Below, piece by piece: positions 44,236-52,416 of a stretch of DNA of 64,000 nucleotides. The stretch spans positions 92,612 through 156,611 of the forward strand of contig NZ_JYDE01000014.1 of assembly GCF_003263515.1 (NCBI RefSeq). The letters run 5' to 3'. The DNA comes from Rahnella inusitata. Its GTDB lineage: Bacteria; Pseudomonadota; Gammaproteobacteria; Enterobacterales; Enterobacteriaceae. How positions within the stretch are numbered: the first letter of the stretch is position 1; each line of letters starts with the position of its first letter. Under the pieces are notes generated by a model. The model ran no database searches, was not told the origin of the DNA, and was given only the letters and a program-made list of their open reading frames with translations. Both the position numbers and the translations under genes were made by a program.

Positions 44236-45120
44236 ATGACCACCTTTCACAGTTACTGTCTTTCGGCTTCTGGCGAAGAGTGGGGGCAGGGAAGTGAATC
44301 TGCACTTTTTCCCTACTGGAGTTTTACCAAAACGGCGATCGCGATCTGCGCACTCAAATTGAGTGAGAACGGCCTACTAAACCTGGACTCAACACTGGAT
44401 GGCGAACCTTTCACGCTTCGCCAGCTGCTGGCGCATACCGCCGGATTACCGGATTACGGAATCCTGAAATCCTATCACGAGGCCGTCGCTGCGGGTGAGG
44501 CACCCTGGTCACGGGATGACCTGCTGAGCGCGGTGATGGCGAAGGGAACATTGTTCAATCCGGGGGAAGGCTGGGCATATTCCAATGTGGGTTACATGCT
44601 GGCGCGCGAGCACATTGAGGCCGCATCGGGTTTGAGTTTCTCACGTCTGACAGATGAGATAATTTGCCAGCCGCTGGGTCTGAAGAGTATCGCGCTGGCG
44701 ACTACCCCTGAGCAATTCTCACGGCTTCATTGCGAGGCCGCCGGACATTATCATCCGGGCTGGGTGTATCACGGATGTCTGACGGGTAACGTGCCGGACG
44801 CTGCAAAACTCTTGCAGGGCCTGTTCTCGGGAAGGCTTATCGGTGCGGAAACACTTGCCCAAATGCAGGTGCGCTATCCGCTTGGCGGCGCGATTGAAGG
44901 GCGGCCCTGGACAGAATGCGGCTATGGCATCGGGTTGATGATGGGCGCAATGGCGCAGGCGGGTCGCGCGGTTGGCCATTCGGGCGGCGGGCCCTCCTGC
45001 GTCAACGCGGTCTATCATTTTCCTGATGTGAAAGACCCGCTGACCGTGGCATGCTTCACCGCCGGTTCACATGAAGGCGTTCCTGAAGCTGAAGCCGTCA
45101 GGCTCGCCGGGGAAAGATGA
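44236..45120 (+). CDS. Cytoplasmic serine beta-lactamase-like hydrolase
   Basis: This 294-residue protein belongs to the class C beta-lactamase/penicillin-binding-protein-like group. Catalytic motifs are SFTK near residue 29 (nucleophile Ser and general-base Lys), YSN near 115, and HSGG near 249 in place of KTG. No signal peptide is seen, so it probably acts in the cytoplasm as an esterase or peptidase, not as an antibiotic resistance enzyme. TAAGGAG precedes the ATG. Confidence 0.88.
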   Translation: MTTFHSYCLSASGEEWGQGSESALFPYWSFTKTAIAICALKLSENGLLNLDSTLDGEPFTLRQLLAHTAGLPDYGILKSYHEAVAAGEAPWSRDDLLSAVMAKGTLFNPGEGWAYSNVGYMLAREHIEAASGLSFSRLTDEIICQPLGLKSIALATTPEQFSRLHCEAAGHYHPGWVYHGCLTGNVPDAAKLLQGLFSGRLIGAETLAQMQVRYPLGGAIEGRPWTECGYGIGLMMGAMAQAGRAVGHSGGGPSCVNAVYHFPDVKDPLTVACFTAGSHEGVPEAEAVRLAGER

Positions 45121-45176
45121 ATTCCGCCGCTTTATGCTAAATTAGCCACCCTTATTTACGTTCCGTCCGAGGCACC

Positions 45177-46175
45177 ATGATCACTCCGTTAAACCGTACA
45201 ACCCGTGAAATGAAAATCAACAATGTGGTGCTGGTCACCCATGCTTTGAAATCACTGGGATCGGCGACAAAAGCGGAGCTCGCAGTCGCGACCGGGCTTA
45301 GTATTGCCACCTGCGGCACGGTGCTGAATGAACTCAGCAGGAATAGCGAAGTACTGGCGCTGGAGCGCGAAGTCTCACGTGGCGGACGGCCAGCGCAGCG
45401 GTATGCCTACAATCCGGATTACTTCTCGGTGCTGAGCATTTACGCGCAGGGCAGTGATGCTGCGGCGCAGATCATCTGGACGGTAAACTCGGCGACCGGA
45501 GGCTGTCTGGCGCAGGGCGAAGAGCGATTTTTACCGCTCCAGCTGGAAACGTTTTATCAGCTTATTCAACGTATTTTGACGGAGTTTCCGAACATTAAAG
45601 CGGCAGGGGTCGGGCTGCCGGGTGTGATCGTAAAAGGCACCGTCGCGACCTGTGATATCAGCGTTTTCGCCGGTGTGCCGGTGGAGCAACAGATGCGGGA
45701 ACGGTTCGGGATTTATGTGCAGGCGGATAACGACATGAACTATACCGCGTACGGGTTTTATCGCAGCAGCTGCATGGACGTCACCGCGCCAGTGGCGTAT
45801 ATCTTCAAGCCGGAAGTGCCCTGTCTCGGTTGCGGAATGGTGATAAACGGGCAGGTTTTGCAGGGTGCGAGCCAGTTTGCCGGGGAGGTCTCTCATCTGC
45901 CGTTTACTGATATGGATAAGCTGCCGGTGGCGGACGAAATGGCCAAAGTGATCGTCTCGCTCGCCGCGATTGTTAACCCGGTCACCATCGCGCTTTCAGG
46001 ACCGAAAATCAGCGAAGCGTTGATCCCCGACCTGCTCGAACGTTGTCATCTTCATATCCCTGCGCAGCATATGCCTGAACTGGTTTACCGGCCATCAATG
46101 CGTCAGGATTACCTGCAAGGCATCACCGAACTCACATTGAACAACTACAATCGTCACGTCGCTTTCAGTATCTGA
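45177..46175 (+). CDS. ROK-family transcriptional regulator
   Basis: This 332-residue regulator has an N-terminal winged-helix region (KAELAVATGLSIATCGTVLNELSR near residues 38-61) and a C-terminal ROK domain (AAGVGLPGVIVKGTV, then ADNDMNYTAYG, and AGEVSHLPF). The zinc-binding cluster CxCGxxGC usual in NagC and Mlc is absent after the EVSH motif. ROK regulators respond to sugars or sugar phosphates. It precedes an MFS transporter, before which lies a 21-bp palindrome that it may bind. Confidence 0.9.
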   Translation: MITPLNRTTREMKINNVVLVTHALKSLGSATKAELAVATGLSIATCGTVLNELSRNSEVLALEREVSRGGRPAQRYAYNPDYFSVLSIYAQGSDAAAQIIWTVNSATGGCLAQGEERFLPLQLETFYQLIQRILTEFPNIKAAGVGLPGVIVKGTVATCDISVFAGVPVEQQMRERFGIYVQADNDMNYTAYGFYRSSCMDVTAPVAYIFKPEVPCLGCGMVINGQVLQGASQFAGEVSHLPFTDMDKLPVADEMAKVIVSLAAIVNPVTIALSGPKISEALIPDLLERCHLHIPAQHMPELVYRPSMRQDYLQGITELTLNNYNRHVAFSI

Positions 46176-46223
46176 CCGGCGCACGCATTGACTTTCTTTC
46201 TTTGCCGCCAATATACTCAGTAC

Positions 46224-46244
46224 TTATTAAAAGACTTTTAATAA
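46224..46244. promoter_or_regulatory. Perfect 21-bp palindrome, likely ROK operator
   Basis: Arms TTATTAAAAG and CTTTTAATAA are perfect inverted repeats around one central A. The TTATT...AATAA outer form is like NagC/Mlc-type ROK operators. It lies 27 bases upstream of the TTG start of the MFS gene, close enough to block transcription or translation of that gene. Confidence 0.82.
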
Positions 46245-46270
46245 CTCATCAGGCCAGCGGAGAAACACTA

Positions 46271-47443
46271 TTGTCACTGTCATCTGAACTACCTCATACC
46301 ACAGCGCACGTCGGCAGCCCGGTTAAACGGGTTGCCACGCGGGCAATCTTTTTTGTTACCGGCATGGCGATGGGATTGTGGGCGGCGCTCGTACCTTATG
46401 CGCAACTGCGCACGCATTCAGAAGCAGGCGATCTCGGCCTGCTATTACTGTGTCTCGGGGCGGGTTCGCTGCTTTCCATGCTGGGTTCCGGCAAGTTAAT
46501 CGGCCGGTTCGGTTGCCGCGGGGTGATCATCGCCTCTGTCGTGCTGTATTGCCTGATGATGCCGCTGCTGGCGACGTTCAGCGATATCTGGCTGCTGGCG
46601 CTGAGCCTGTTTATCTTTGGCATGGGCATCGGTCTGGCGGATGTGGCGGTGAATGTGCAGGGGACGCTGGTGGAGCAGGCGGCGGACAAACCGCTGATGT
46701 CCGGTTTCCACTGCTTGTGGAGCGTGGGCTGTATCGCCGGTGCGGGCGGCGGTTCGTTGCTGCTCAGTGCAGGTGTAACGCCGCTCGGCAGTACATTTTG
46801 CGCCATCGCGCTGGTGATCCTTGTCACCGCCTGGTCTTTCCGTGGGCTATTGCCGTTTGGTGCGCATGAAGAAGAGCATGTGGAAGGGAAAGCGAAACCA
46901 CGGCCAAACTTCCGTCTGGTGTTGATGGCAGTCATGGCAATGATCTGCTTTATGGCCGAAGGCGCGGTGCTCGACTGGGGCGGTGTATTCCTGACGCGCG
47001 AACGGGGTCTGGCGCTGGAACATGCTGGCTGGGGCTTTGCTGTGTTCGCCATCGCAATGTCGCTGATGCGCATGACCGGCGATGCAATTGTCAGTGCGCT
47101 GGGGCGCAAACGCGTGCTGGTGGTCGGCGGTCTTCTCGGTATCGTGGGTTATCTGATGGTAGTGCTGCTGCCAGGCTGGATCCTGCCGCTGTGCGGATTT
47201 GCACTGGTGGGGATTGGCGCGGCGAACATTGTACCGGTTCTGATCACGCTGGCCGGGCAGGAAAAAGTGATGCCCGTGAATATGTCGGTAGCCATGGTCG
47301 CGACGCTGGGTTATCTCGGCGTACTTGGCGGCCCGGCGCTGATCGGTTTTATCGCCCATCTTTCCAGCCTGTATGTAGCTTTCTCAGGCGTCGCCGCAGC
47401 TTTCCTCATCATCACGTTCGGTGCCTGGAAATTAAAATATTAA
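46271..47443 (+). CDS. MFS transporter (YbjJ-like)
   Basis: This major facilitator protein of about 390 residues has some 12 hydrophobic segments. Motifs include GMAMGLWAALVPYAQLR near residue 31 and IFGMGIGLADVAVNVQG near 116. The fold and neighbouring HAD gene resemble E. coli ybjJ-ybjI. The start is probably TTG at 46271, with GGAG upstream. An in-frame start at 46202 would run the coding sequence through the palindrome. The substrate is unknown; a ROK regulator precedes it. Confidence 0.88.
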   Translation: MSLSSELPHTTAHVGSPVKRVATRAIFFVTGMAMGLWAALVPYAQLRTHSEAGDLGLLLLCLGAGSLLSMLGSGKLIGRFGCRGVIIASVVLYCLMMPLLATFSDIWLLALSLFIFGMGIGLADVAVNVQGTLVEQAADKPLMSGFHCLWSVGCIAGAGGGSLLLSAGVTPLGSTFCAIALVILVTAWSFRGLLPFGAHEEEHVEGKAKPRPNFRLVLMAVMAMICFMAEGAVLDWGGVFLTRERGLALEHAGWGFAVFAIAMSLMRMTGDAIVSALGRKRVLVVGGLLGIVGYLMVVLLPGWILPLCGFALVGIGAANIVPVLITLAGQEKVMPVNMSVAMVATLGYLGVLGGPALIGFIAHLSSLYVAFSGVAAAFLIITFGAWKLKY

Positions 47444-47545
47444 TGGTTTTCGATTAACTGAGTCACACTGAAGCGCTGGCGTGAGGAAAACCGCCAGCCT
47501 TTTCCGATGATCACTTCTTAAAATCTGACCTCTGTAGGAGCTGCA

Positions 47546-48364
47546 ATGGCCGTAAAACTTATCGCCGTCGACATGGATGGCACGTTCCTGAATGAATATA
47601 GTGAATATAATCAGGCACGTTTCAGCGAGCAGTATCAGGAATTACTGCGCCGCCGCATCAAATTTGTTGTCGCCAGCGGCAACCAGTATTACCAGCTGAA
47701 ATCTTTTTTCGATGAACTCGACGATCAGATTGCCTACGTTGCCGAAGGCGGCGCGTACGTGGTCGATAAAAAACAGGAACTGTACTGCGCTAAACTGGAG
47801 CGGGAACAGGTCACCGGCGTGTTGCAGTGGATTGGTCGCACGCCCGGCATCAACACGGTGGTGTGTGGCAGAAAAGGGGCGTATGTGCTTGAGGGCACCG
47901 ATGAAGAGTTCATCAAGCGCATGAGCCACTATTATCACCGCCTGAATAAAATCCCCACCTACGCCCACATTGATGACACCATCTTTAAATTCGCACTGAG
48001 CTATGTCGAAGACGATGTGTATCCGCTGATGGGTGAAATCACCGCGCAGCTGGGTAACATCGTTGCGCCGGTCACCAGCGGCCACGGTTCAATCGATCTC
48101 ATTATTACCGGTAATCACAAAGCAAACGGCCTGAAGAAGATCCAGCAGCGTTATGACATCCGCGATGAAGAAGTCATGACCTTCGGCGACAGCGGCAACG
48201 ATCTGGAAATGCTGAGCTATGCCGGTTACGGTTTCGCGATGGAGAATGCGTCAGAGCCTGCGAAAGCAGCCGCGAAGTACCGCGCGCCGTCCAACCGTGA
48301 AGAAGGAGTGATGAAAGTGATTGATGACTGGTTAAATGGACGTGCGCCATTCGATCAGGCCTGA
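47546..48364 (+). CDS. Cof-type HAD-superfamily phosphatase (YbjI/YbiV-like)
   Basis: HAD phosphatases of this type dephosphorylate sugar phosphates or flavin precursors. The 272-residue protein has motif I DMDGTF near residues 9-14, motif II VVASGN near 43, and motif IV GDSGNDLEML near 214. The C2 cap holds YYHRLNKIP. The product closely resembles E. coli YbjI and YbiV, and position beside a ybjJ-like gene favours YbjI. GTAGGAG lies ahead of the ATG. A terminator follows the stop. Confidence 0.92.
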   Translation: MAVKLIAVDMDGTFLNEYSEYNQARFSEQYQELLRRRIKFVVASGNQYYQLKSFFDELDDQIAYVAEGGAYVVDKKQELYCAKLEREQVTGVLQWIGRTPGINTVVCGRKGAYVLEGTDEEFIKRMSHYYHRLNKIPTYAHIDDTIFKFALSYVEDDVYPLMGEITAQLGNIVAPVTSGHGSIDLIITGNHKANGLKKIQQRYDIRDEEVMTFGDSGNDLEMLSYAGYGFAMENASEPAKAAAKYRAPSNREEGVMKVIDDWLNGRAPFDQA

Positions 48365-48389
48365 CACCTGACGCTGTTAAAATGAAAAG

Positions 48390-48415
48390 GCTGCCACGTT
48401 GGGCAGCTTTTTTTT
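48390..48415 (+). terminator. Terminator after the HAD phosphatase gene
   Basis: GCTGCC and GGCAGC form the core stem around ACGTTG, followed by a run of eight T. It lies 25 bases after the stop. Confidence 0.92.
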
Positions 48416-48505
48416 ATTGAAGAAGTATGAAAAAGTAAATCCCGCAGAGCCATGCCAATTTTTCATCGCAATGCCTCGGGGACGTAAATAGTCAATGAAG
48501 TCCCT

Positions 48506-49471
48506 TTATTCACAGGTGCAAACATCCCCGGCCCACTGGCTGATAATATCCCCAACAACCGGCGTTTTGATTGCTGTGCTTGAATAAATCATATAAACCG
48601 TTAACGGGTTGAGCTGTATTTCTGTCGCAAGCGTTTTTAGATGAAAGGTGGCGTTGAATTTTTCAAATAACCAAACCGGAATCACGCCAATTTTATCGGA
48701 GGAACCTATTACTGAAAGCAGTGCAAATAATGAATCGCTCTTCATCGAAGATATACGTTCCGGAGCCAAAGTGTCTGGCTTCGCTCTGTTTTGCAGAAAC
48801 GTATTACAGAGTCTTTCAAAGGTGACAAAAGTCTCATGCTTACCATTTTCGTTGGTCAGTTCATGTGTTAAACGTGGGTGGTCTTCAGAACAAACAAAGC
48901 ACAGCGGTTCGCTCATCAGTTTCTGGCTGTTCATCTGAGGGTTTGTACTGCGGGCGAACCCGAAAGTGATATCGGGCATAACATCCGTCGCCCATGTTTC
49001 TTTAGAATCATTTGCCGGGGTGGTTGATTTGTGCAAAATTTCACACCCATTTTGCATTAACCAGATGAATTCGGATAAAGAGGGCAGCAGCCGCATCGAA
49101 AGATACGGGGATGCATGAATAATGATTTTACTTTTTACTTTATCTTCGGCCACCTTAGCAACTTCACGATGAACGCTGCCAAAACTCACACTAATGGAGG
49201 CATAAAATTGAGCGGCTGCCTGCGTCGGCGTAAAGTGCTGACCTTCACGAAAAAACAACGGGTCATCAAAGTAATCGCGTAATTTTCCCAATGCCAGAGA
49301 GACGGATGATTGCGTCATATTTAGTATCAGCGCCGCTTTGCTCACGCTTTTATGCTGATATATTTCAATAAATATTGGCAGCAGATTTAGATCGAATTTT
49401 TTTCTTGCATGGGAAGCGGGCTGTTCCAAACCGAGAATACTTCGTAAAGAATCATTTTTATCAACACGCAT
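48506..49471 (-). CDS. LysR-family transcriptional regulator
   Basis: This 321-residue regulator has a LysR-type helix-turn-helix near residues 26-85 (FDLNLLPIFIEIYQHKSVSKAA, then NMTQSSVSLALGKLRDYFDDPLF). The effector domain that follows is atypical but of normal length. An N-terminal extension of about 24 residues precedes the HTH. Its target is unclear. It is divergent from the first IprA-like gene across a long AT-rich gap. Confidence 0.9.
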   Translation of the reverse strand: MRVDKNDSLRSILGLEQPASHARKKFDLNLLPIFIEIYQHKSVSKAALILNMTQSSVSLALGKLRDYFDDPLFFREGQHFTPTQAAAQFYASISVSFGSVHREVAKVAEDKVKSKIIIHASPYLSMRLLPSLSEFIWLMQNGCEILHKSTTPANDSKETWATDVMPDITFGFARSTNPQMNSQKLMSEPLCFVCSEDHPRLTHELTNENGKHETFVTFERLCNTFLQNRAKPDTLAPERISSMKSDSLFALLSVIGSSDKIGVIPVWLFEKFNATFHLKTLATEIQLNPLTVYMIYSSTAIKTPVVGDIISQWAGDVCTCE

Positions 49472-49892
49472 ACTGATTACACCTTTTTTGCATAGGTTCT
49501 GGTTTTTTATTTTAGCGAAGAGAGTGTTTCACTATTGTCAATCAAATGATTCCCGCTGATTTATTGATTTCAATCATATCGCTGTGGTCATGTTTCTGAT
49601 GAATACATGATAAACGCCCGGTAACACATTGATAAGATTTATAACCATCTATCTTTGGATGAATCTTCGCGAGGCAGCGTAAATACAAGAATAACACTCC
49701 ATTATTGGATAGTTTTTAAATTCTCAATTTTGGTATCATTGAATAAATGACAAGTCACCATTTTTGGATGGTACATCTCATTATATTCACAAGGTTTATA
49801 TATTCTTGCATAATCTCCCGGACGCTGATGAGTAAATGGCGTTGAGCCAGTGGCTATGCGACTTTTATCTTCAATGTTAACGGCTTAATACA
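49472..49892. other. AT-rich divergent region between LysR and first IprA-like gene
   Basis: These 421 bases are AT-rich and hold no convincing coding sequence. They should contain the promoters of the LysR gene and the first IprA-like gene. I could not pick out a defined operator. Confidence 0.5.
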
Positions 49893-50558
49893 ATGAATAC
49901 TCATTCTGCTCACAGTCAGCCCGGCCTTATAGAAAAACCGCTGGCAGAAATCCAGCGTCTTATTGATTGCCTGCTACCGGTTGCAACACAGGTAGACACC
50001 CGTAAAGGGGGGGCGATAAACCTGGTGAAACAGAGTAAAAACAACACTGAGTTTTTTGTTATCCTGCTCATTTCTGGCGAGATTGAGTTGTACAGAACCG
50101 CATCCAATAACCTGTTATTTGCCACTGCCAGCGGACATAATGTCTTTGGCTTGCTGGGCTCATCATTACGTTTTAATACTTACAAGTTTGTTCCTTCAAA
50201 AGACAGTGAGATTTATATTCTTCCCAGAGAGCAGGCTATCGACTTAATTATCAAACACACGCTTATTCGAGAGTTGTTGACCATTCATTCTTTTATGTCT
50301 GATATTCAGGCGAAGGGCGGTAATCTTTTGATAAACAGTACTGCTTATGAAATTGTGTCCACGCTGTTAATGGAGCTGGCCGATGTGCCGGAAGAAAAAA
50401 GGCTAAAGATAAGCGTGGCGAATTATATTATTGATCGCAGTAATCTGGCGCGTAGTGGGGTGATGAAAATATTATCTGAGTTGCGCATTGGTGGCTATAT
50501 CGATATTAATTATGGAAAGCTAATCTGCGTCAATAAACGTTTCCCTACCGTGTATTGA
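49893..50558 (+). CDS. IprA-like winged-helix regulator, copy 1
   Basis: The 221 residues resemble IprA/YaiV-type regulators: an N-terminal cyclic-nucleotide-binding-like barrel without ligand motifs, and a C-terminal winged helix (VANYIIDRSNLARSGVMKIL near residues 180-199). No signal or membrane segment is seen. It is a clear paralog of the gene at 50788, sharing nearly all of the recognition-helix block. Target genes are unknown. Assignment to IprA is from memory of the family and moderate in confidence. Confidence 0.78.
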   Translation: MNTHSAHSQPGLIEKPLAEIQRLIDCLLPVATQVDTRKGGAINLVKQSKNNTEFFVILLISGEIELYRTASNNLLFATASGHNVFGLLGSSLRFNTYKFVPSKDSEIYILPREQAIDLIIKHTLIRELLTIHSFMSDIQAKGGNLLINSTAYEIVSTLLMELADVPEEKRLKISVANYIIDRSNLARSGVMKILSELRIGGYIDINYGKLICVNKRFPTVY

Positions 50559-50787
50559 TTTATCATCCTGATTTCTACTCGATTACATTGCAGTGTAAAA
50601 GGGTGTCTGCAATGGGCACCTCAACGCTGGTGAACATCGGCAATGGGATCTCAGTAGGGTTTCAGGGATGAACTGATTGTTTGCCGCAGGATTTTAATAC
50701 TAATCTGATTTAATCTCTCACGCCAAAAAACAGGTCTGCTATCCTTTTAGCTATATCAGTATGGCTAAAACATAGTGGAGGTTTTTA

Positions 50788-51462
50788 ATGAATGCTGACA
50801 ATGAAATTATTCAAATATATCAACCGGATACATCCATCGCTAAACCTGTTCAGGCCGTAGAAAATCTCATTGCGCTTTTTCTTCCTCATGCGAATAAAGT
50901 TGATACACAGCTGGACGTCAACGATCTGATGAATCCCGCAAAGTATGACGATAAGCTTCCTGTCGTATTATTGCTCAGTGGTGAAATCGTGGTGTATCGC
51001 AAGGCAGGAGATTTGCTTTTTGCCTGGCCAAACGCCCCCTATTTATTCGGTCTTGAAGGTTCTCACTTCCGTTATGAAACATACCGGCTTAAAGCGACGA
51101 AGGGCAGCGAGGTGTTTATTCTCGGGCGTGAGGAGGCCATTGATCTGGTACAACATCATGATGGTGCTTTGCGGGATTTACTTGAACACCAGACCTGGCT
51201 TTATGACATTATGTCCAGCCGCGATAATCTCCTTATTAATAAGAACTCGTACCAAATAGTCTGCGGCTTACTACTGGAGCTGTATCAATATCCGCTCGAG
51301 AAACGCCTTAAAATGAGCGTCGCTAATTATATTCTGGATCGCAGTAATCTGGCCCGCAGCGGGGTGATGAAGATACTCGCCGCACTGCGGGTAGGGGAGT
51401 TTGTTGATATTCAACGAGGCAAGCTCATCAAAGTGCTAAAGAAATTCCCAAGCGATTACTAG
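50788..51462 (+). CDS. IprA-like winged-helix regulator, copy 2
   Basis: This 224-residue protein is the second tandem copy. The N-terminal barrel (PVVLLLSGEIVVYRKAGDLLF, then FGLEGSHFRYETYRL) and the C-terminal block VANYILDRSNLARSGVMKIL match copy 1, although the barrels have diverged. GTGGAGG precedes the ATG. The gap of 229 bases from copy 1 suggests its own promoter. The near-identical recognition helix suggests both bind a similar DNA site. Confidence 0.78.
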   Translation: MNADNEIIQIYQPDTSIAKPVQAVENLIALFLPHANKVDTQLDVNDLMNPAKYDDKLPVVLLLSGEIVVYRKAGDLLFAWPNAPYLFGLEGSHFRYETYRLKATKGSEVFILGREEAIDLVQHHDGALRDLLEHQTWLYDIMSSRDNLLINKNSYQIVCGLLLELYQYPLEKRLKMSVANYILDRSNLARSGVMKILAALRVGEFVDIQRGKLIKVLKKFPSDY

Positions 51463-51774
51463 CACAAACAATGATAAAAATAGTGTTATACCCTTTTAGT
51501 TTTGACGCTCGCACCGGACACAGCCTGCTGTCAGTGAAGTACCTGAGACCTTAGCCTGTGGGTCCCTGCAGAATAAATATCCGAAGCCGTCACCCTTAAA
51601 AATTCTTCTTAGGTGTGAAAATTTCTTTTAAGCCTAATCTTCAGACGCGTCCTACATCTTTGCAGGACGCAACTGTCTGTTCATCCGGACAAAACCCCCG
51701 CAAAATCAGCCCATCAGTACTATTCTTTAGAAAAATCTTTTTCTTAAAATCCAACTTCAAAAGTAAGGAATCGG
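51463..51774. other. Upstream region of the EvgA-like gene
   Basis: This 312-base gap holds no gene. It contains an EvgA-box-like inverted repeat, listed separately, about 107 bases ahead of the response-regulator start, and should hold the promoter of the two-component pair. Confidence 0.6.
51649..51668. promoter_or_regulatory. EvgA-box-like inverted repeat, copy 1
   Basis: GTCCTAC-N6-GCAGGAC is an inverted repeat with one mismatch, extended by GC on each side. It resembles the E. coli EvgA box (TTCYTAC...GTAGGAA), but the spacer is six rather than four bases. The same layout recurs at 56101. It is a candidate site for self-regulation by the response regulator that follows. Confidence 0.6.
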
Positions 51775-52413
51775 ATGTACAGAGCAATCGTGGTGGACGA
51801 TCATCCGGTAGTGCGGCTGGCGGTGGGCATGTTGCTGCAACGCGGCGAAATCGAGGTGGTCGGCGAAACCGGCAACGGGCTGGAAGCTGTGCAGCTGGCG
51901 AAAAGCCTGCAACCGGATATCGTGATCCTCGATATCTCGATCCCGAAACTGGACGGCCTCGAAGTTATTGGCCGCTTACGCTTGCTGGATGTGCCGGTGA
52001 AAGTGCTGGTGCTGACGTCTCAGTCCGCCTCTTCCTTCTCCGCGCGCTGCCGTCAGGCGGGGGCGGCGGGCTTTATTACCAAAACTGAAGAACTCAGCGA
52101 TTTGCTTGATGCTATTAAGGCCATTCGGGCCGGTTACAGCTATTTTCCGCACGATTCGCTGCCCTCTGGCGCTACACCTAATTCTCACAATCGCCAGCAG
52201 AATGAAGCATCGCAACTGGCTTCGCTGTCAGACCGCGAAATGATGGTGTTGATCTACCTGGCAAAAGGCTGGAGCAATATGCAGATCGCCGAAGAGCTGA
52301 TGCTCAGTAACAAAACCATCAGTACCTACAAAACCCGTCTCTTGCACAAGCTTCAGGCCACCACGCTGGTGGATCTGATTGACGTCGCCAGGCGTCATGG
52401 GCTGGTCGAATAG
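51775..52413 (+). CDS. EvgA/BvgA-like response regulator
   Basis: This NarL/FixJ-type regulator has 212 residues. The receiver domain has the acidic pair in VVDDHP, phospho-acceptor Asp53 in VILDIS, and Lys in ITKTEE. The C-terminal LuxR-type helix-turn-helix (LSDREMMVLIYLAKGWSNMQIAEELMLSNKTIST) begins near residue 148. Its gene lies three bases before the hybrid kinase gene, so the two form a phosphorelay pair. An inverted repeat upstream may be its own site. Confidence 0.94.
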   Translation: MYRAIVVDDHPVVRLAVGMLLQRGEIEVVGETGNGLEAVQLAKSLQPDIVILDISIPKLDGLEVIGRLRLLDVPVKVLVLTSQSASSFSARCRQAGAAGFITKTEELSDLLDAIKAIRAGYSYFPHDSLPSGATPNSHNRQQNEASQLASLSDREMMVLIYLAKGWSNMQIAEELMLSNKTISTYKTRLLHKLQATTLVDLIDVARRHGLVE

Positions 52414-52416
52414 CGG

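Noticed and set aside
43747..44250. Leftward frame of 167 codons as one gene
   Set aside because: Its C-terminal two thirds are antisense to the exported protein and its terminator. Only the first part looks protein-like, and that is reported as a possible remnant.
44236..45120. Antibiotic-resistance beta-lactamase
   Set aside because: Motifs fit the wider serine hydrolase group, but there is no signal peptide and the third motif is HSGG, so a resistance role is unsupported.
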